Shown here piece after piece: positions 1 through 5,154 of a stretch of 5,154 nucleotides of DNA. Position 1 is the first letter of the stretch; the number at the start of each line of letters is the position of its first letter. This stretch comes from Gemmatimonadota bacterium (lineage in GTDB: Bacteria; Gemmatimonadota; Gemmatimonadetes; Gemmatimonadales; GWC2-71-9): the NCBI GenBank assembly GCA_003220975.1, contig QHTX01000035.1, forward strand, positions 1 through 5,154, written 5' to 3'. The notes under the pieces are model-generated. The model had not been told where the DNA came from. It did no database searches and saw only the letters and a program-made list of their open reading frames with translations. A program made the translations under genes and the position numbers.

Positions 1-1141
1 ACAGCACCAGGTCCAGATCGGTCCGCCCGAGCAGCGCGCGCTCGATGCTCGCCGCCGGCAACAGGCCCGCCGTCGTCACCGACGGCCCGTACAGCGTATT
101 CTCGACCACCACCGTCTCGAAGCGCGCCTTGGTCGCAACCGTCAACCCCTCGAGCACGGCGGGCATCAGCGGCCCCATCGCCCGGCCCGTCACCACGCCG
201 ATGCGCCGTCCGGCGAGGTCGGGCAGCCGGTGGCGGGCCGCCGCGATGCGCGTCTGCAGATACCGGACCGACCCCACGCCGTTCTCCCGCTGCTCGAAGT
301 CACCGTACCACTCCGCCGGCGGGAGCGGCTGCCCGGCCTGGAGGTACAGGTCGTCCGCCCCGTAGCACCAGGGCACGCCCCGCTCGGTCAGAGAACGGGT
401 CGCGAACCCATCCACGGTCACGAGCGCCGCCCGGCACTCCGCGCGCGCGGGCTCGCGCACCAGCTCGCGCTTCGAGAACTCGGTCAGGGCGACCGGAACG
501 ACCGAGACCGACAGAATGGCCGGGCCGAGCCCGTACAGGTCGGTCAGGGTGCGCACCAGCTCCGGCCCGTCGTTCACGCCCGGGACGAGCACGACTTGCG
601 CGTGAAACCTGATCCCTCGCTCCGCGAACGCACGGAGCTGCGGGACGATGTCGGGCGCCTCCGGGTTGCGTAGCAACCAGCGGCGAATCGTCGGCTCGGT
701 CGCGTGCACGGACACGTACAACGGCGACAGCCGGTACTCGACGATTCGCTCCACGTCCCATGGCTTGAGGTTGGTGAGCGTCGCGAAGTTGCCGTACCGG
801 AACGACAGGCGGTAATCGTCGTCACGGATGTAGAGCGGCGCCCGCATCGCCTCCGGGTTGCCGTCCACGAAGCAGAAGTCGCAGTGATTGGCGCAGCGGC
901 GGATGCGGGGCGGCTCGAGTGTGACACCCATCGGCAGCCCCTCGGGACGCTCGATGTCGTACTCGACCTCCTGCCCTGTCGGGAGCCGCGCCGACAGGAC
1001 AAACTGGTCCTCCGCCGCGAGGAACTCCCAGTCGAGGAAGTCCTCGAGCACCCGGCCGTCGACGGCCAGCAGCTCCGTCCCGGCGAGCAGGCCGAGCTCG
1101 GCGCCAAGCGAGTTGGGCGCCACCGATTGAACGCGAATCAC
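1..1141 (-). CDS. DUF512 family protein, PDZ-like plus radical-SAM-like Fe-S domain (C-terminus off the window)
   Basis: Reading down from a GTG at 1141, the frame stays open to the left edge: 380 codons visible, no stop. The protein begins MIRVQSVAPNSLGAELGLLAG, a PDZ-like start (about residues 1-60). A radical-SAM-type CxxxCxxC motif follows (C83, C87, C90, in CANHCDFCF), then DDDYRLSF (107-114), TLTNL (121-125) and PLYVSVHAT (140-148). Further on come a DDLYLQAGQPLPPAEWY stretch and ENGVG (286-290), both hallmarks of DUF512, and a C-terminal VENTLYGPSVTTAGLL region. The family usually runs to roughly 430-450 residues, so perhaps 50-70 are missing off-window. Members probably bind a 4Fe-4S cluster; their reaction is not established to my knowledge. 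GTG is chosen because AAGG lies 8 bases upstream and the protein then starts where relatives do; an in-frame TTG at 1162 is the alternative. The TPR gene lies 66 bp upstream on the same strand. Family assignment is confident, function is open. Confidence 0.9.
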   Translation of the reverse strand, partial: MIRVQSVAPNSLGAELGLLAGTELLAVDGRVLEDFLDWEFLAAEDQFVLSARLPTGQEVEYDIERPEGLPMGVTLEPPRIRRCANHCDFCFVDGNPEAMRAPLYIRDDDYRLSFRYGNFATLTNLKPWDVERIVEYRLSPLYVSVHATEPTIRRWLLRNPEAPDIVPQLRAFAERGIRFHAQVVLVPGVNDGPELVRTLTDLYGLGPAILSVSVVPVALTEFSKRELVREPARAECRAALVTVDGFATRSLTERGVPWCYGADDLYLQAGQPLPPAEWYGDFEQRENGVGSVRYLQTRIAAARHRLPDLAGRRIGVVTGRAMGPLMPAVLEGLTVATKARFETVVVENTLYGPSVTTAGLLPAASIERALLGRTDLDLVL

Positions 1142-1149
1142 CGCGCGTG

Positions 1150-1164
1150 CCTTGACCTTCAAGG
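1150..1164 (-). promoter_or_regulatory. Inverted repeat covering the ribosome binding site of the DUF512 gene
   Basis: On the minus strand the sequence reads CCTTGA-AGG-TCAAGG, a perfect 6-bp inverted repeat with a 3-base centre. Its downstream arm contains the AAGG (1150-1153) that serves as the likely Shine-Dalgarno for the GTG at 1141. A hairpin here would hide the ribosome site; as DNA the same symmetry could be an operator. The repeat is directly seen; any regulatory role is inference, and such a short repeat can arise by chance. Confidence 0.4.
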
Positions 1165-1207
1165 AGTTTGTGAAGCCTGATGTCGCAACCCCAACGCCAA
1201 ATATGAC

Positions 1208-2842
1208 TTATGACGCGCGATAACGCCAGCCTGCGATGCCTTTGGCGGTGGCCTTGAGGTCGATCTCCTGGCTCTGGCCGGGCGGCAGCGCGGGCACGTC
1301 CTGCGCCACGGTCGCGACCACCTGGCCGTGCGCATCCAGGAATTCGACGCTGAGGTGAAACGCCTTGGACGGGACGGACTTCAGGTTGGTGGCGAGCGCG
1401 CTCAGCGAGGCGCCGGCCGAGTCGGGGATGAACACGGAGACCAGCACCTCCACTGCCAGGCCGGAGTCCGCGCGGGCGAGGTAGGCGACGGTGGAGTCGC
1501 GCCGGCGGCGGAAGTCCCAGCCTGCGGCGACCAGCTTCAGCGAGGCGCGGTTGAGAGGATCGAGCGCGAGCACGCGCTGCGCGATGGGAAGCAGGTTGGT
1601 GGAGTCGTGGAGCTGGTAGTATGCGACCCCGAGGGAGTACAACGCTTCACGCCGGTAGGGATTCCGCTCGAGCGCGAAGGCGAGCGCCCGGGTGCCGGCC
1701 TCGTAGTAGCCCTGGCCGACGAGCCGCTCGCCTGTCGTGAACACATCGGTCGGCTCGATGTCACGGGCGTGGGTCGCCAGGGAGTCGAACACCGCCGCGG
1801 CGTCCCGTGGTCGGCTGCTCTGCGCGTAGAGCGCGGCAAGCGAGGTGGCGGCGTCTACGGCGTCGGGATAGGCGGCGAGATAGTCGCGCAGCGCGGCGAC
1901 CGCGGGCGCGAACGCGTCCGCCAGCGCCGCGCTGTCGGCCGCGAGCTGCTGACCGATCGCCGCCCGGGCCGACCGGGCGCGCTCCACCGCCTGGCCGCGG
2001 GCGGTCGAGTCCCGGACGAAGAGCCGCTGGTCGGCCGGAGCGAGCGTGGTGCGACGCGCTTTCCGAGACTGTGAGGAAGCCACGAGCTTCGCGAGGACCG
2101 TGGAGTCGCCCGGGATGGCCCGGCTGATCGAGTCGCGGCGGGCCCGGAGCTGGGGGATTTCCTGTGCCGCCGGGTGACCCTGGACCCGCCGCACGAGGAG
2201 CCGCCAGGCATTGGAAAGGGCGTCCTTTCTGTCCCGGGCGAAGGTCGTGTCGCTGCCCGCCGCGGCAGCGGCCTGCCGGTAGTAGACCAGGGCGGAATCG
2301 TCGTTGTCCTTCGTCGCGTACAGGCCCGCGAGCGCGGAGAACGGCTTGGGGTTCGTGGGCTCGAGCCGGGCGGCGAGGTGGAACAGGACGACGGCGGAGT
2401 CTTCCTTGCCCTCCTGCCACGCGGCGAGGCCGCCGTTTACCGTCTTGGCCCAGATCTGCGAGCGGTAGCCCCTAATGTCGTCCGCGCACTTGGGCTGGAG
2501 GGCGAGAGCGCGCGCGAACGCGGTGTCCGTTCCGCGGGCGTCGCTCACCTCGAAGTAGTAGCGGCCGAGATAGTACCAGGCGGCCGGGTTCTTCTCCTGG
2601 TGGTCCTGCGCGATGACATCGGTCAGCACCTTGCGGGCCTGAGCGAGCTGCTGGTCCCGCTGGTTGGGCTTCTCGGCGGCGTTCTTCAGGTATAGGACGC
2701 CGCCGGTCACCTTGAAGTGCCCGGCCGGAAGGTCGCAGGGCGGCTGGGGCGGCACCCACTGCCCCTGCCCCCAGAGGGAGGCCGGCGCGGCGGAAAGGCC
2801 CGAGCAGAGGGCGGCGAGTGCGACACGCGTGACGGCGCGCAT
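1208..2842 (-). CDS. Exported tetratricopeptide-repeat protein with FxLYD-like C-terminal domain
   Basis: A 544-residue protein of unknown specific function. Residues 1-27 look like a Sec signal peptide (R2, R6, hydrophobic VALAALCSGLSAAPA, cleavage likely around residues 20-27). C13 lacks a proper lipobox, so it is probably soluble in the periplasm. TPR-type helical pairs are visible at about 64-118 (with AAWYYLGRYYFE and FARALALQP), 133-163, 166-196, 330-360, 366-396 and 398-430 (EALYSLGVAYYQLHDST, then VLALDP). Residues 200-310 are Arg/Ala/Gln-rich and probably helical. The end (about 463-544) is beta-rich, with LSVEFLDAHGQVVATV and a PPGQSQEIDL turn resembling FxLYD/Ig-like domains. TPRs bind partner proteins, so a scaffold or envelope-assembly role is the best inference. 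ATG at 2842 is forced: an in-frame TAG at 2849-2851 lies just upstream, with no earlier ATG, GTG or TTG between. No convincing Shine-Dalgarno precedes it. The DUF512 gene follows after 66 bp without a clear terminator, suggesting co-transcription. Confidence 0.88.
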   Translation of the reverse strand: MRAVTRVALAALCSGLSAAPASLWGQGQWVPPQPPCDLPAGHFKVTGGVLYLKNAAEKPNQRDQQLAQARKVLTDVIAQDHQEKNPAAWYYLGRYYFEVSDARGTDTAFARALALQPKCADDIRGYRSQIWAKTVNGGLAAWQEGKEDSAVVLFHLAARLEPTNPKPFSALAGLYATKDNDDSALVYYRQAAAAAGSDTTFARDRKDALSNAWRLLVRRVQGHPAAQEIPQLRARRDSISRAIPGDSTVLAKLVASSQSRKARRTTLAPADQRLFVRDSTARGQAVERARSARAAIGQQLAADSAALADAFAPAVAALRDYLAAYPDAVDAATSLAALYAQSSRPRDAAAVFDSLATHARDIEPTDVFTTGERLVGQGYYEAGTRALAFALERNPYRREALYSLGVAYYQLHDSTNLLPIAQRVLALDPLNRASLKLVAAGWDFRRRRDSTVAYLARADSGLAVEVLVSVFIPDSAGASLSALATNLKSVPSKAFHLSVEFLDAHGQVVATVAQDVPALPPGQSQEIDLKATAKGIAGWRYRAS

Positions 2843-2880
2843 GGCGGGCTAGAAATGGCGTCGTCGTGGGCCAAAACGCA

Positions 2881-2909
2881 AGGCCGGCATCGTGTTCCGG
2901 TGCCGGCCT
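2881..2909 (-). terminator. Probable intrinsic terminator downstream of tRNA-Gly
   Basis: A perfect 9-bp inverted repeat (AGGCCGGCA / TGCCGGCCT, arms 2901-2909 and 2881-2889) encloses an 11-base loop. On the minus strand it is followed by TGCGTTTTGG, a short interrupted T-run; the plus-strand side has none, which fixes the orientation. It starts 7 bases past the tRNA discriminator base and ends 38 bp before the TPR start codon. It would end the tRNA transcript, and leaky read-through could feed the TPR gene, for which I see no clear promoter of its own. Confidence 0.65.
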
Positions 2910-2915
2910 CAGGAG

Positions 2916-2987
<72 letters not shown>

Positions 2988-2988
2988 G

Positions 2989-3000
2989 GAGTCGCGACTC
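2989..3000. repeat. 12-bp perfect palindrome beside the tRNA 5' end
   Basis: GAGTCGCGACTC is perfectly self-complementary and ends 2 bp before the first base of the tRNA. It falls in the expected transcribed leader or initiation region of the tRNA gene. It could be a binding site for a dimeric regulator or part of the precursor trimmed by RNase P. The symmetry is certain; the role is unknown. Confidence 0.45.
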
Positions 3001-3003
3001 GGT

Positions 3004-3009
3004 AACTTA
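3004..3009 (-). promoter_or_regulatory. Candidate -10 element for tRNA-Gly
   Basis: On the minus strand TAAGTT lies 16 bases upstream of the tRNA first base, a reasonable distance for a -10 box with a short leader. It sits in a locally AT-richer stretch (GCTAACTGCTAAGTTACC) within an otherwise GC-rich region. No good -35 match was found at the usual spacing, so the call is weak. Confidence 0.3.
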
Positions 3010-3265
3010 GCAGTTAGCTGCTCGACGCGGTACTCCACAGCCTCGGCCCGATGATGGACGAGGACGCTAAGCGAGCCCCGCTCCGGATCATGGATCTGCG
3101 GGGTTGCTGGGACCGTCTGGGCCGAGATCGGTGACGCGGGGTGGGGTCCGGGCATCTTCAGGATGATGCCGGTTGGGAGACCGGCGCCGGGTGCCGGAGC
3201 TATCTGCGGCAGCCAAATCAAGTTAGCTGCGAGAGAGCCTGACAACCCGGCCGACTCTGCAAGCG

Positions 3266-3271
3266 TAGGAT
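3266..3271 (+). promoter_or_regulatory. Candidate -10 element for the lipoprotein gene
   Basis: TAGGAT matches four of six consensus -10 bases and lies 51 bp before the ATG. A CTGACA at 3239-3244 resembles a -35 box but sits 21 bp away, longer than the usual 17. If real, transcription would start just before the 13-bp tandem repeat, placing that repeat in the 5' untranslated leader. This is a guess from sequence only. Confidence 0.22.
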
Positions 3272-3280
3272 GCGGGAAAC

Positions 3281-3306
3281 GCGCCCTAGCTCAGCGCCCT
3301 AGATCG
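3281..3306 (+). repeat. Two tandem 13-bp repeats before the lipoprotein ribosome site
   Basis: GCGCCCTAGCTCA (3281-3293) is followed directly by GCGCCCTAGATCG (3294-3306), identical at 11 of 13 positions including the first nine. The pair ends 5 bp before the Shine-Dalgarno. It could be an operator for a regulator binding as a tandem dimer, or an RNA element: CCTA in each copy can pair with TAGG of the Shine-Dalgarno. Repetition is seen; function is inference. Confidence 0.5.
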
Positions 3307-3311
3307 CTCAT

Positions 3312-3317
3312 AGGAGG
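3312..3317 (+). promoter_or_regulatory. Strong Shine-Dalgarno (AGGAGG) of the lipoprotein gene
   Basis: AGGAGG ends 5 bases before the ATG at 3323. It is a full-strength match to the 16S rRNA tail and fixes the start codon. It contrasts with the TPR gene, which has no visible Shine-Dalgarno, and the DUF512 gene, which has only AAGG, suggesting the lipoprotein is translated at a higher rate. Confidence 0.88.
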
Positions 3318-3322
3318 TTGCT

Positions 3323-5098
3323 ATGAAGCATCTCCCTCTGGGCCGTGCGGGGCGCGGGCTGGTGTTCAGCTCCCTCCTGATCGTGGCCGCCTGCTCGCCC
3401 GATGGCAGGCCGACAGCACCGCACAGCCTGCCGCTTTTTGCCATCTCCGACGCGGCTCACGCGGGCGCCGCGCCGGGCTTCTTCTTCCTGCCACCGATGG
3501 TCCCCCAGCCGAAACTGAGCGGCACGTTCGATGCCGACATCACGACGCTCGACCCGCGTATCGCCATCTGCGACATCACGACCGACCCCGACGTGGATTG
3601 CGGCGGCTCGGGCGCGGGTGCGACGGCTGCAGCGATCGTTTTCACCACCGCGACGTCGCCGGCGATCACGATCGATCCCCCGATGCAGTACCACGTGAAC
3701 TGGGACACGAGGGGGGCGGGCTTCATGGCTGACCACACCTATCGGGTGCACGTGACGGCAGGTGTGTCGGGAGCTCGACGCGAGCTCGGATTCGCCGACG
3801 TATTGATCACAGATACACCCGGACAGGTGAAGCAGCTGGCGACCGGGGACTCGGTCATCCTCAACGACGGGCGCACGCTGCCGATCCGCTTCTGGATCGG
3901 CACGGGCATCCCCGGCGGCATCGGGGTGAGCGCTGCCACCTCGAGCGTCACCACGGGCGGCACGGATTTGATCACGGCGACGGTCCAGGACCTGCACGGC
4001 GCACCCGTCACGGAGGCGGTCGTGGCCTGGAGCGTGAGCGGTCTCGCCGACGCCACGCTCACTCAGACGAGCGGGCAAACGGACGCGGACGGCACGACGG
4101 CGACCACGTTCCAAGCTGGCGCAACGCCCGGCACGGCGACGGTGGCGGCTACTAGCACTGGCCTCTCAGCGATGGTGAGCGTGACCGTGAGCGCCCCCGC
4201 CGCGCAGCAGTTCTACGTTGCCAACGTGGTGGGCGGTGCCGACTTCACAGGCAGCATCACCGTCTACTCGGCTGGGGCGAGCGACAACGCCAGCCCTACG
4301 AACACCATCGTGGGGGCCAACACGGGACTGAACAACCCGTTTGGCATCGCCCGGGATGGCGCAGGAAACCTCTACGTCGCGAACAACTTCGGCAGCAGCA
4401 GCATCACCGTCTACGCTCCGGGGGCGATGGGGAACGCCAGCCCCGTGGCTACCATCGCGGGCCCAAACACCGGACTGAACCGCGCGGTCGGGATCGCGCT
4501 GAGCGGGGGCAAACTCTACGTCGCCAACTCCGTGGGCCGGAGCATCACAGCCTACCCGGCTGACGCAAGCGGCGATGCCAGCCCCACGGCTACGATCGCA
4601 GGGCCGAACACGGGACTCACCAACCCGCAAGAGGTTGCCCTGGATGCAGCGGGCGCGGTGTACGTGGTCAACGCGTTCGTCAACAGGATCCTGATCTTCG
4701 CGGCCGGAGCGACCGGGGACGTCCCGCCAACGGATTCGATCGTGGGCCCGAACACACACCTCGACTTCCCGCAGGGCATCGCCTTCGATGCAGCGGGCAA
4801 CCTTTACGTCGGCAACCTCGGCACCCTCTCCGCGAGCATCACCGTCTACGCGGCTGGGGCGAGGGGGAACGCCGCCCCCACGGCCACAATCGCGGGCGCC
4901 AGCACGGGGCTCGCCGGCCCGTACGGTGTCGCCGTGGATGCGACCGGCAAGCTCTACGTCGCCAACGCGTTCGGCGGGGGCGATTTTTCGGGTAGCATCA
5001 CCGTCTACCCGGCGGGGGCGAACGGGAATGCCACCCCCACGGCCACGATCACCGGCAGCAACACAGGCCTGGCGAGCCCGGTCTCGATCGCGTTCTAG
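3323..5098 (+). CDS. Lipoprotein with N-terminal unassigned domain, Big_1-like domain and six-repeat beta-propeller
   Basis: A 591-residue envelope protein. Residues 1-23 form a lipoprotein signal (LVFSSLLIVAA) with lipobox VAAC; C24 would be lipidated. Ser at +2, not Asp, favours outer-membrane sorting in a diderm. A Pro-rich linker leads to an unassigned domain (about 63-193) with two close cysteines (C83, C93; possible disulfide), YRVHVTAGV and the closing motif GRTLPIRFWIG. Residues about 203-290 resemble a Big_1 (invasin-type) Ig-like domain: VTTGGTDLITATVQDLHGAPV, then DADGTTATTF and GTATVAATS. Residues 295-591 hold six repeats of pattern YVAN..SITVY.AGA.GN..PTATIAG.NTGL..P.GIA.D..G, as in NHL/SMP-30-like propellers. 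No catalytic residues are recognisable, so a ligand- or polymer-binding surface role is inferred. The ATG is fixed by AGGAGG 5 bases upstream. The gene stands alone, diverging from the tRNA, and ends in a terminator. Confidence 0.9.
   Translation: MKHLPLGRAGRGLVFSSLLIVAACSPDGRPTAPHSLPLFAISDAAHAGAAPGFFFLPPMVPQPKLSGTFDADITTLDPRIAICDITTDPDVDCGGSGAGATAAAIVFTTATSPAITIDPPMQYHVNWDTRGAGFMADHTYRVHVTAGVSGARRELGFADVLITDTPGQVKQLATGDSVILNDGRTLPIRFWIGTGIPGGIGVSAATSSVTTGGTDLITATVQDLHGAPVTEAVVAWSVSGLADATLTQTSGQTDADGTTATTFQAGATPGTATVAATSTGLSAMVSVTVSAPAAQQFYVANVVGGADFTGSITVYSAGASDNASPTNTIVGANTGLNNPFGIARDGAGNLYVANNFGSSSITVYAPGAMGNASPVATIAGPNTGLNRAVGIALSGGKLYVANSVGRSITAYPADASGDASPTATIAGPNTGLTNPQEVALDAAGAVYVVNAFVNRILIFAAGATGDVPPTDSIVGPNTHLDFPQGIAFDAAGNLYVGNLGTLSASITVYAAGARGNAAPTATIAGASTGLAGPYGVAVDATGKLYVANAFGGGDFSGSITVYPAGANGNATPTATITGSNTGLASPVSIAF
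4205..5095 (+). repeat. Six coding repeats forming a predicted beta-propeller
   Basis: The conserved Tyr of the YVAN motif recurs at residues 298, 351, 399, 447, 495 and 545 (codons at 4214, 4373, 4517, 4661, 4805 and 4955), giving units of 53, 48, 48, 48 and 50 residues plus a final one of 47 to the stop. The DNA therefore has a period near 144 bp. The array opens with the YVAN strand and closes with PVSIAF, the strand that normally precedes it, so the ring probably closes by pairing N- and C-terminal strands. Unit 4 is the most diverged (YVVN, ILIFAAGA). Units 1 and 6 share a longer loop ending in GGADFTG or GGGDFSG. Confidence 0.85.
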
Positions 5099-5106
5099 CA
5101 CGCCGG

Positions 5107-5119
5107 GTTGCTGCGCAAC
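5107..5119 (+). other. Small hairpin ahead of the terminator
   Basis: GTTGC-TGC-GCAAC forms a 5-bp stem with a 3-base loop, starting 9 bp after the stop codon and 6 bp before the main terminator stem. It may help stop transcription or protect the mRNA 3' end. It could also be chance. Confidence 0.3.
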
Positions 5120-5125
5120 ATCGAA

Positions 5126-5150
5126 ACGGGCCGGCTCAGCGCCGGCCCGT
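5126..5150 (+). terminator. Intrinsic terminator of the lipoprotein gene
   Basis: A perfect 10-bp inverted repeat, ACGGGCCGGC (5126-5135) and GCCGGCCCGT (5141-5150), with a 5-base loop TCAGC, begins 28 bp past the TAG stop. The stem is very GC-rich. The window ends four bases later (CTTC), so a T-run cannot be confirmed; an AAA just before the stem could serve as a short T-run on the opposite strand. Confidence 0.75.
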
Positions 5151-5154
5151 CTTC

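Larger units (their letters stand above)
2988..3322. other. 335-bp intergenic region between tRNA-Gly and the divergent lipoprotein gene
   Basis: I see no credible gene here. A 92-codon minus-strand frame starting at 3245 runs through the tRNA, and a plus-strand frame starting at 3163 runs out of frame into the lipoprotein gene; both look spurious. The region must hold two divergent promoters. Inverted repeats are: CTCGGCCC/GGGCCGAG (3042-3049 and 3119-3126), enclosing CCCCGC/GCGGGG (3076-3081 and 3098-3103); GGCATC/GATGCC (3151-3156 and 3165-3170); and GCCGGT/ACCGGC (3168-3173 and 3180-3185). The last two overlap and cannot form together. A 10-bp direct repeat AGTTAGCTGC lies at 3012-3021 and 3221-3230. 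No known riboswitch or small-RNA signature was recognised. Confidence 0.6.

Noticed and set aside
300..1107. Alternative minus-strand frames across the DUF512 gene (300-761 and 574-1107)
   Set aside because: Both are out of frame with the DUF512 protein, whose motifs run without interruption through the same DNA; they are Arg/Ser/Ala-rich shadows.
1328..2074. A 248-codon plus-strand frame antisense to the TPR gene
   Set aside because: A typical shadow frame of a high-GC gene with no motif; the opposite strand has a signal peptide and TPRs.
3163..3732. A 189-codon plus-strand frame starting in the intergenic region
   Set aside because: It overlaps over 400 bp of the lipoprotein gene in another frame, and its coding region has the look of a shadow frame.
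3308..4114. A 268-codon minus-strand frame opposite the start of the lipoprotein gene
   Set aside because: Composition is Arg-rich and low in hydrophobic residues, no family is recognisable, and it overlaps a well supported gene.
4205..5095. CRISPR-like array because of regular repetition
   Set aside because: The period is about 144 bp, copies are diverged, and the whole stretch is an open reading frame encoding protein repeats.
4166..5101. A 311-codon open frame on the minus strand antisense to the propeller repeats
   Set aside because: It mirrors the period of the sense repeats, is Arg/Gly/Asp-rich as expected of an antisense frame in GC-rich DNA, and shows no domain; the sense frame has a lipobox, a strong ribosome site and clear domains.

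Overview
This is a GC-rich window (about two thirds G+C by eye) that reads as ordinary bacterial chromosome. It holds three protein genes, one tRNA gene and their intergenic control regions. The GC content, the exported TPR protein, the lipoprotein with an Ig-like domain plus beta-propeller, and a tRNA-Gly without an encoded CCA end fit a Gram-negative, possibly soil-type lineage such as Gemmatimonadota. That placement is inference from style, not from a marker gene.

Layout. Positions 1-1141 (minus strand) carry most of a DUF512-family protein with a PDZ-like N-terminus and a radical-SAM-type CxxxCxxC cluster motif; its C-terminus lies beyond the left edge. Positions 1208-2842 (minus) encode a 544-residue exported TPR protein, 66 bp upstream of the DUF512 gene and probably co-transcribed with it. 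Positions 2916-2987 (minus) are tRNA-Gly with anticodon CCC, followed by a hairpin terminator at 2881-2909. Positions 2988-3322 form a 335-bp non-coding region between the tRNA and a divergent gene. It holds a palindrome next to the tRNA, several GC-rich inverted repeats, a 13-bp tandem repeat and a very strong Shine-Dalgarno sequence. Positions 3323-5098 (plus) encode a 591-residue lipoprotein made of an unassigned N-terminal domain, one Big_1-like domain and six beta-propeller repeats. It ends at a strong terminator hairpin at 5126-5150.

The genes do not form an obvious pathway. The DUF512 protein looks like a conserved housekeeping iron-sulfur protein of unknown reaction, the TPR protein a periplasmic scaffold, and the propeller lipoprotein an outer-membrane or surface-facing binding protein. 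I found no CRISPR array, transposase, toxin-antitoxin pair, phage gene or known defence system. The most unusual items are the architecture and repeat history of the lipoprotein and the structured intergenic region before it.
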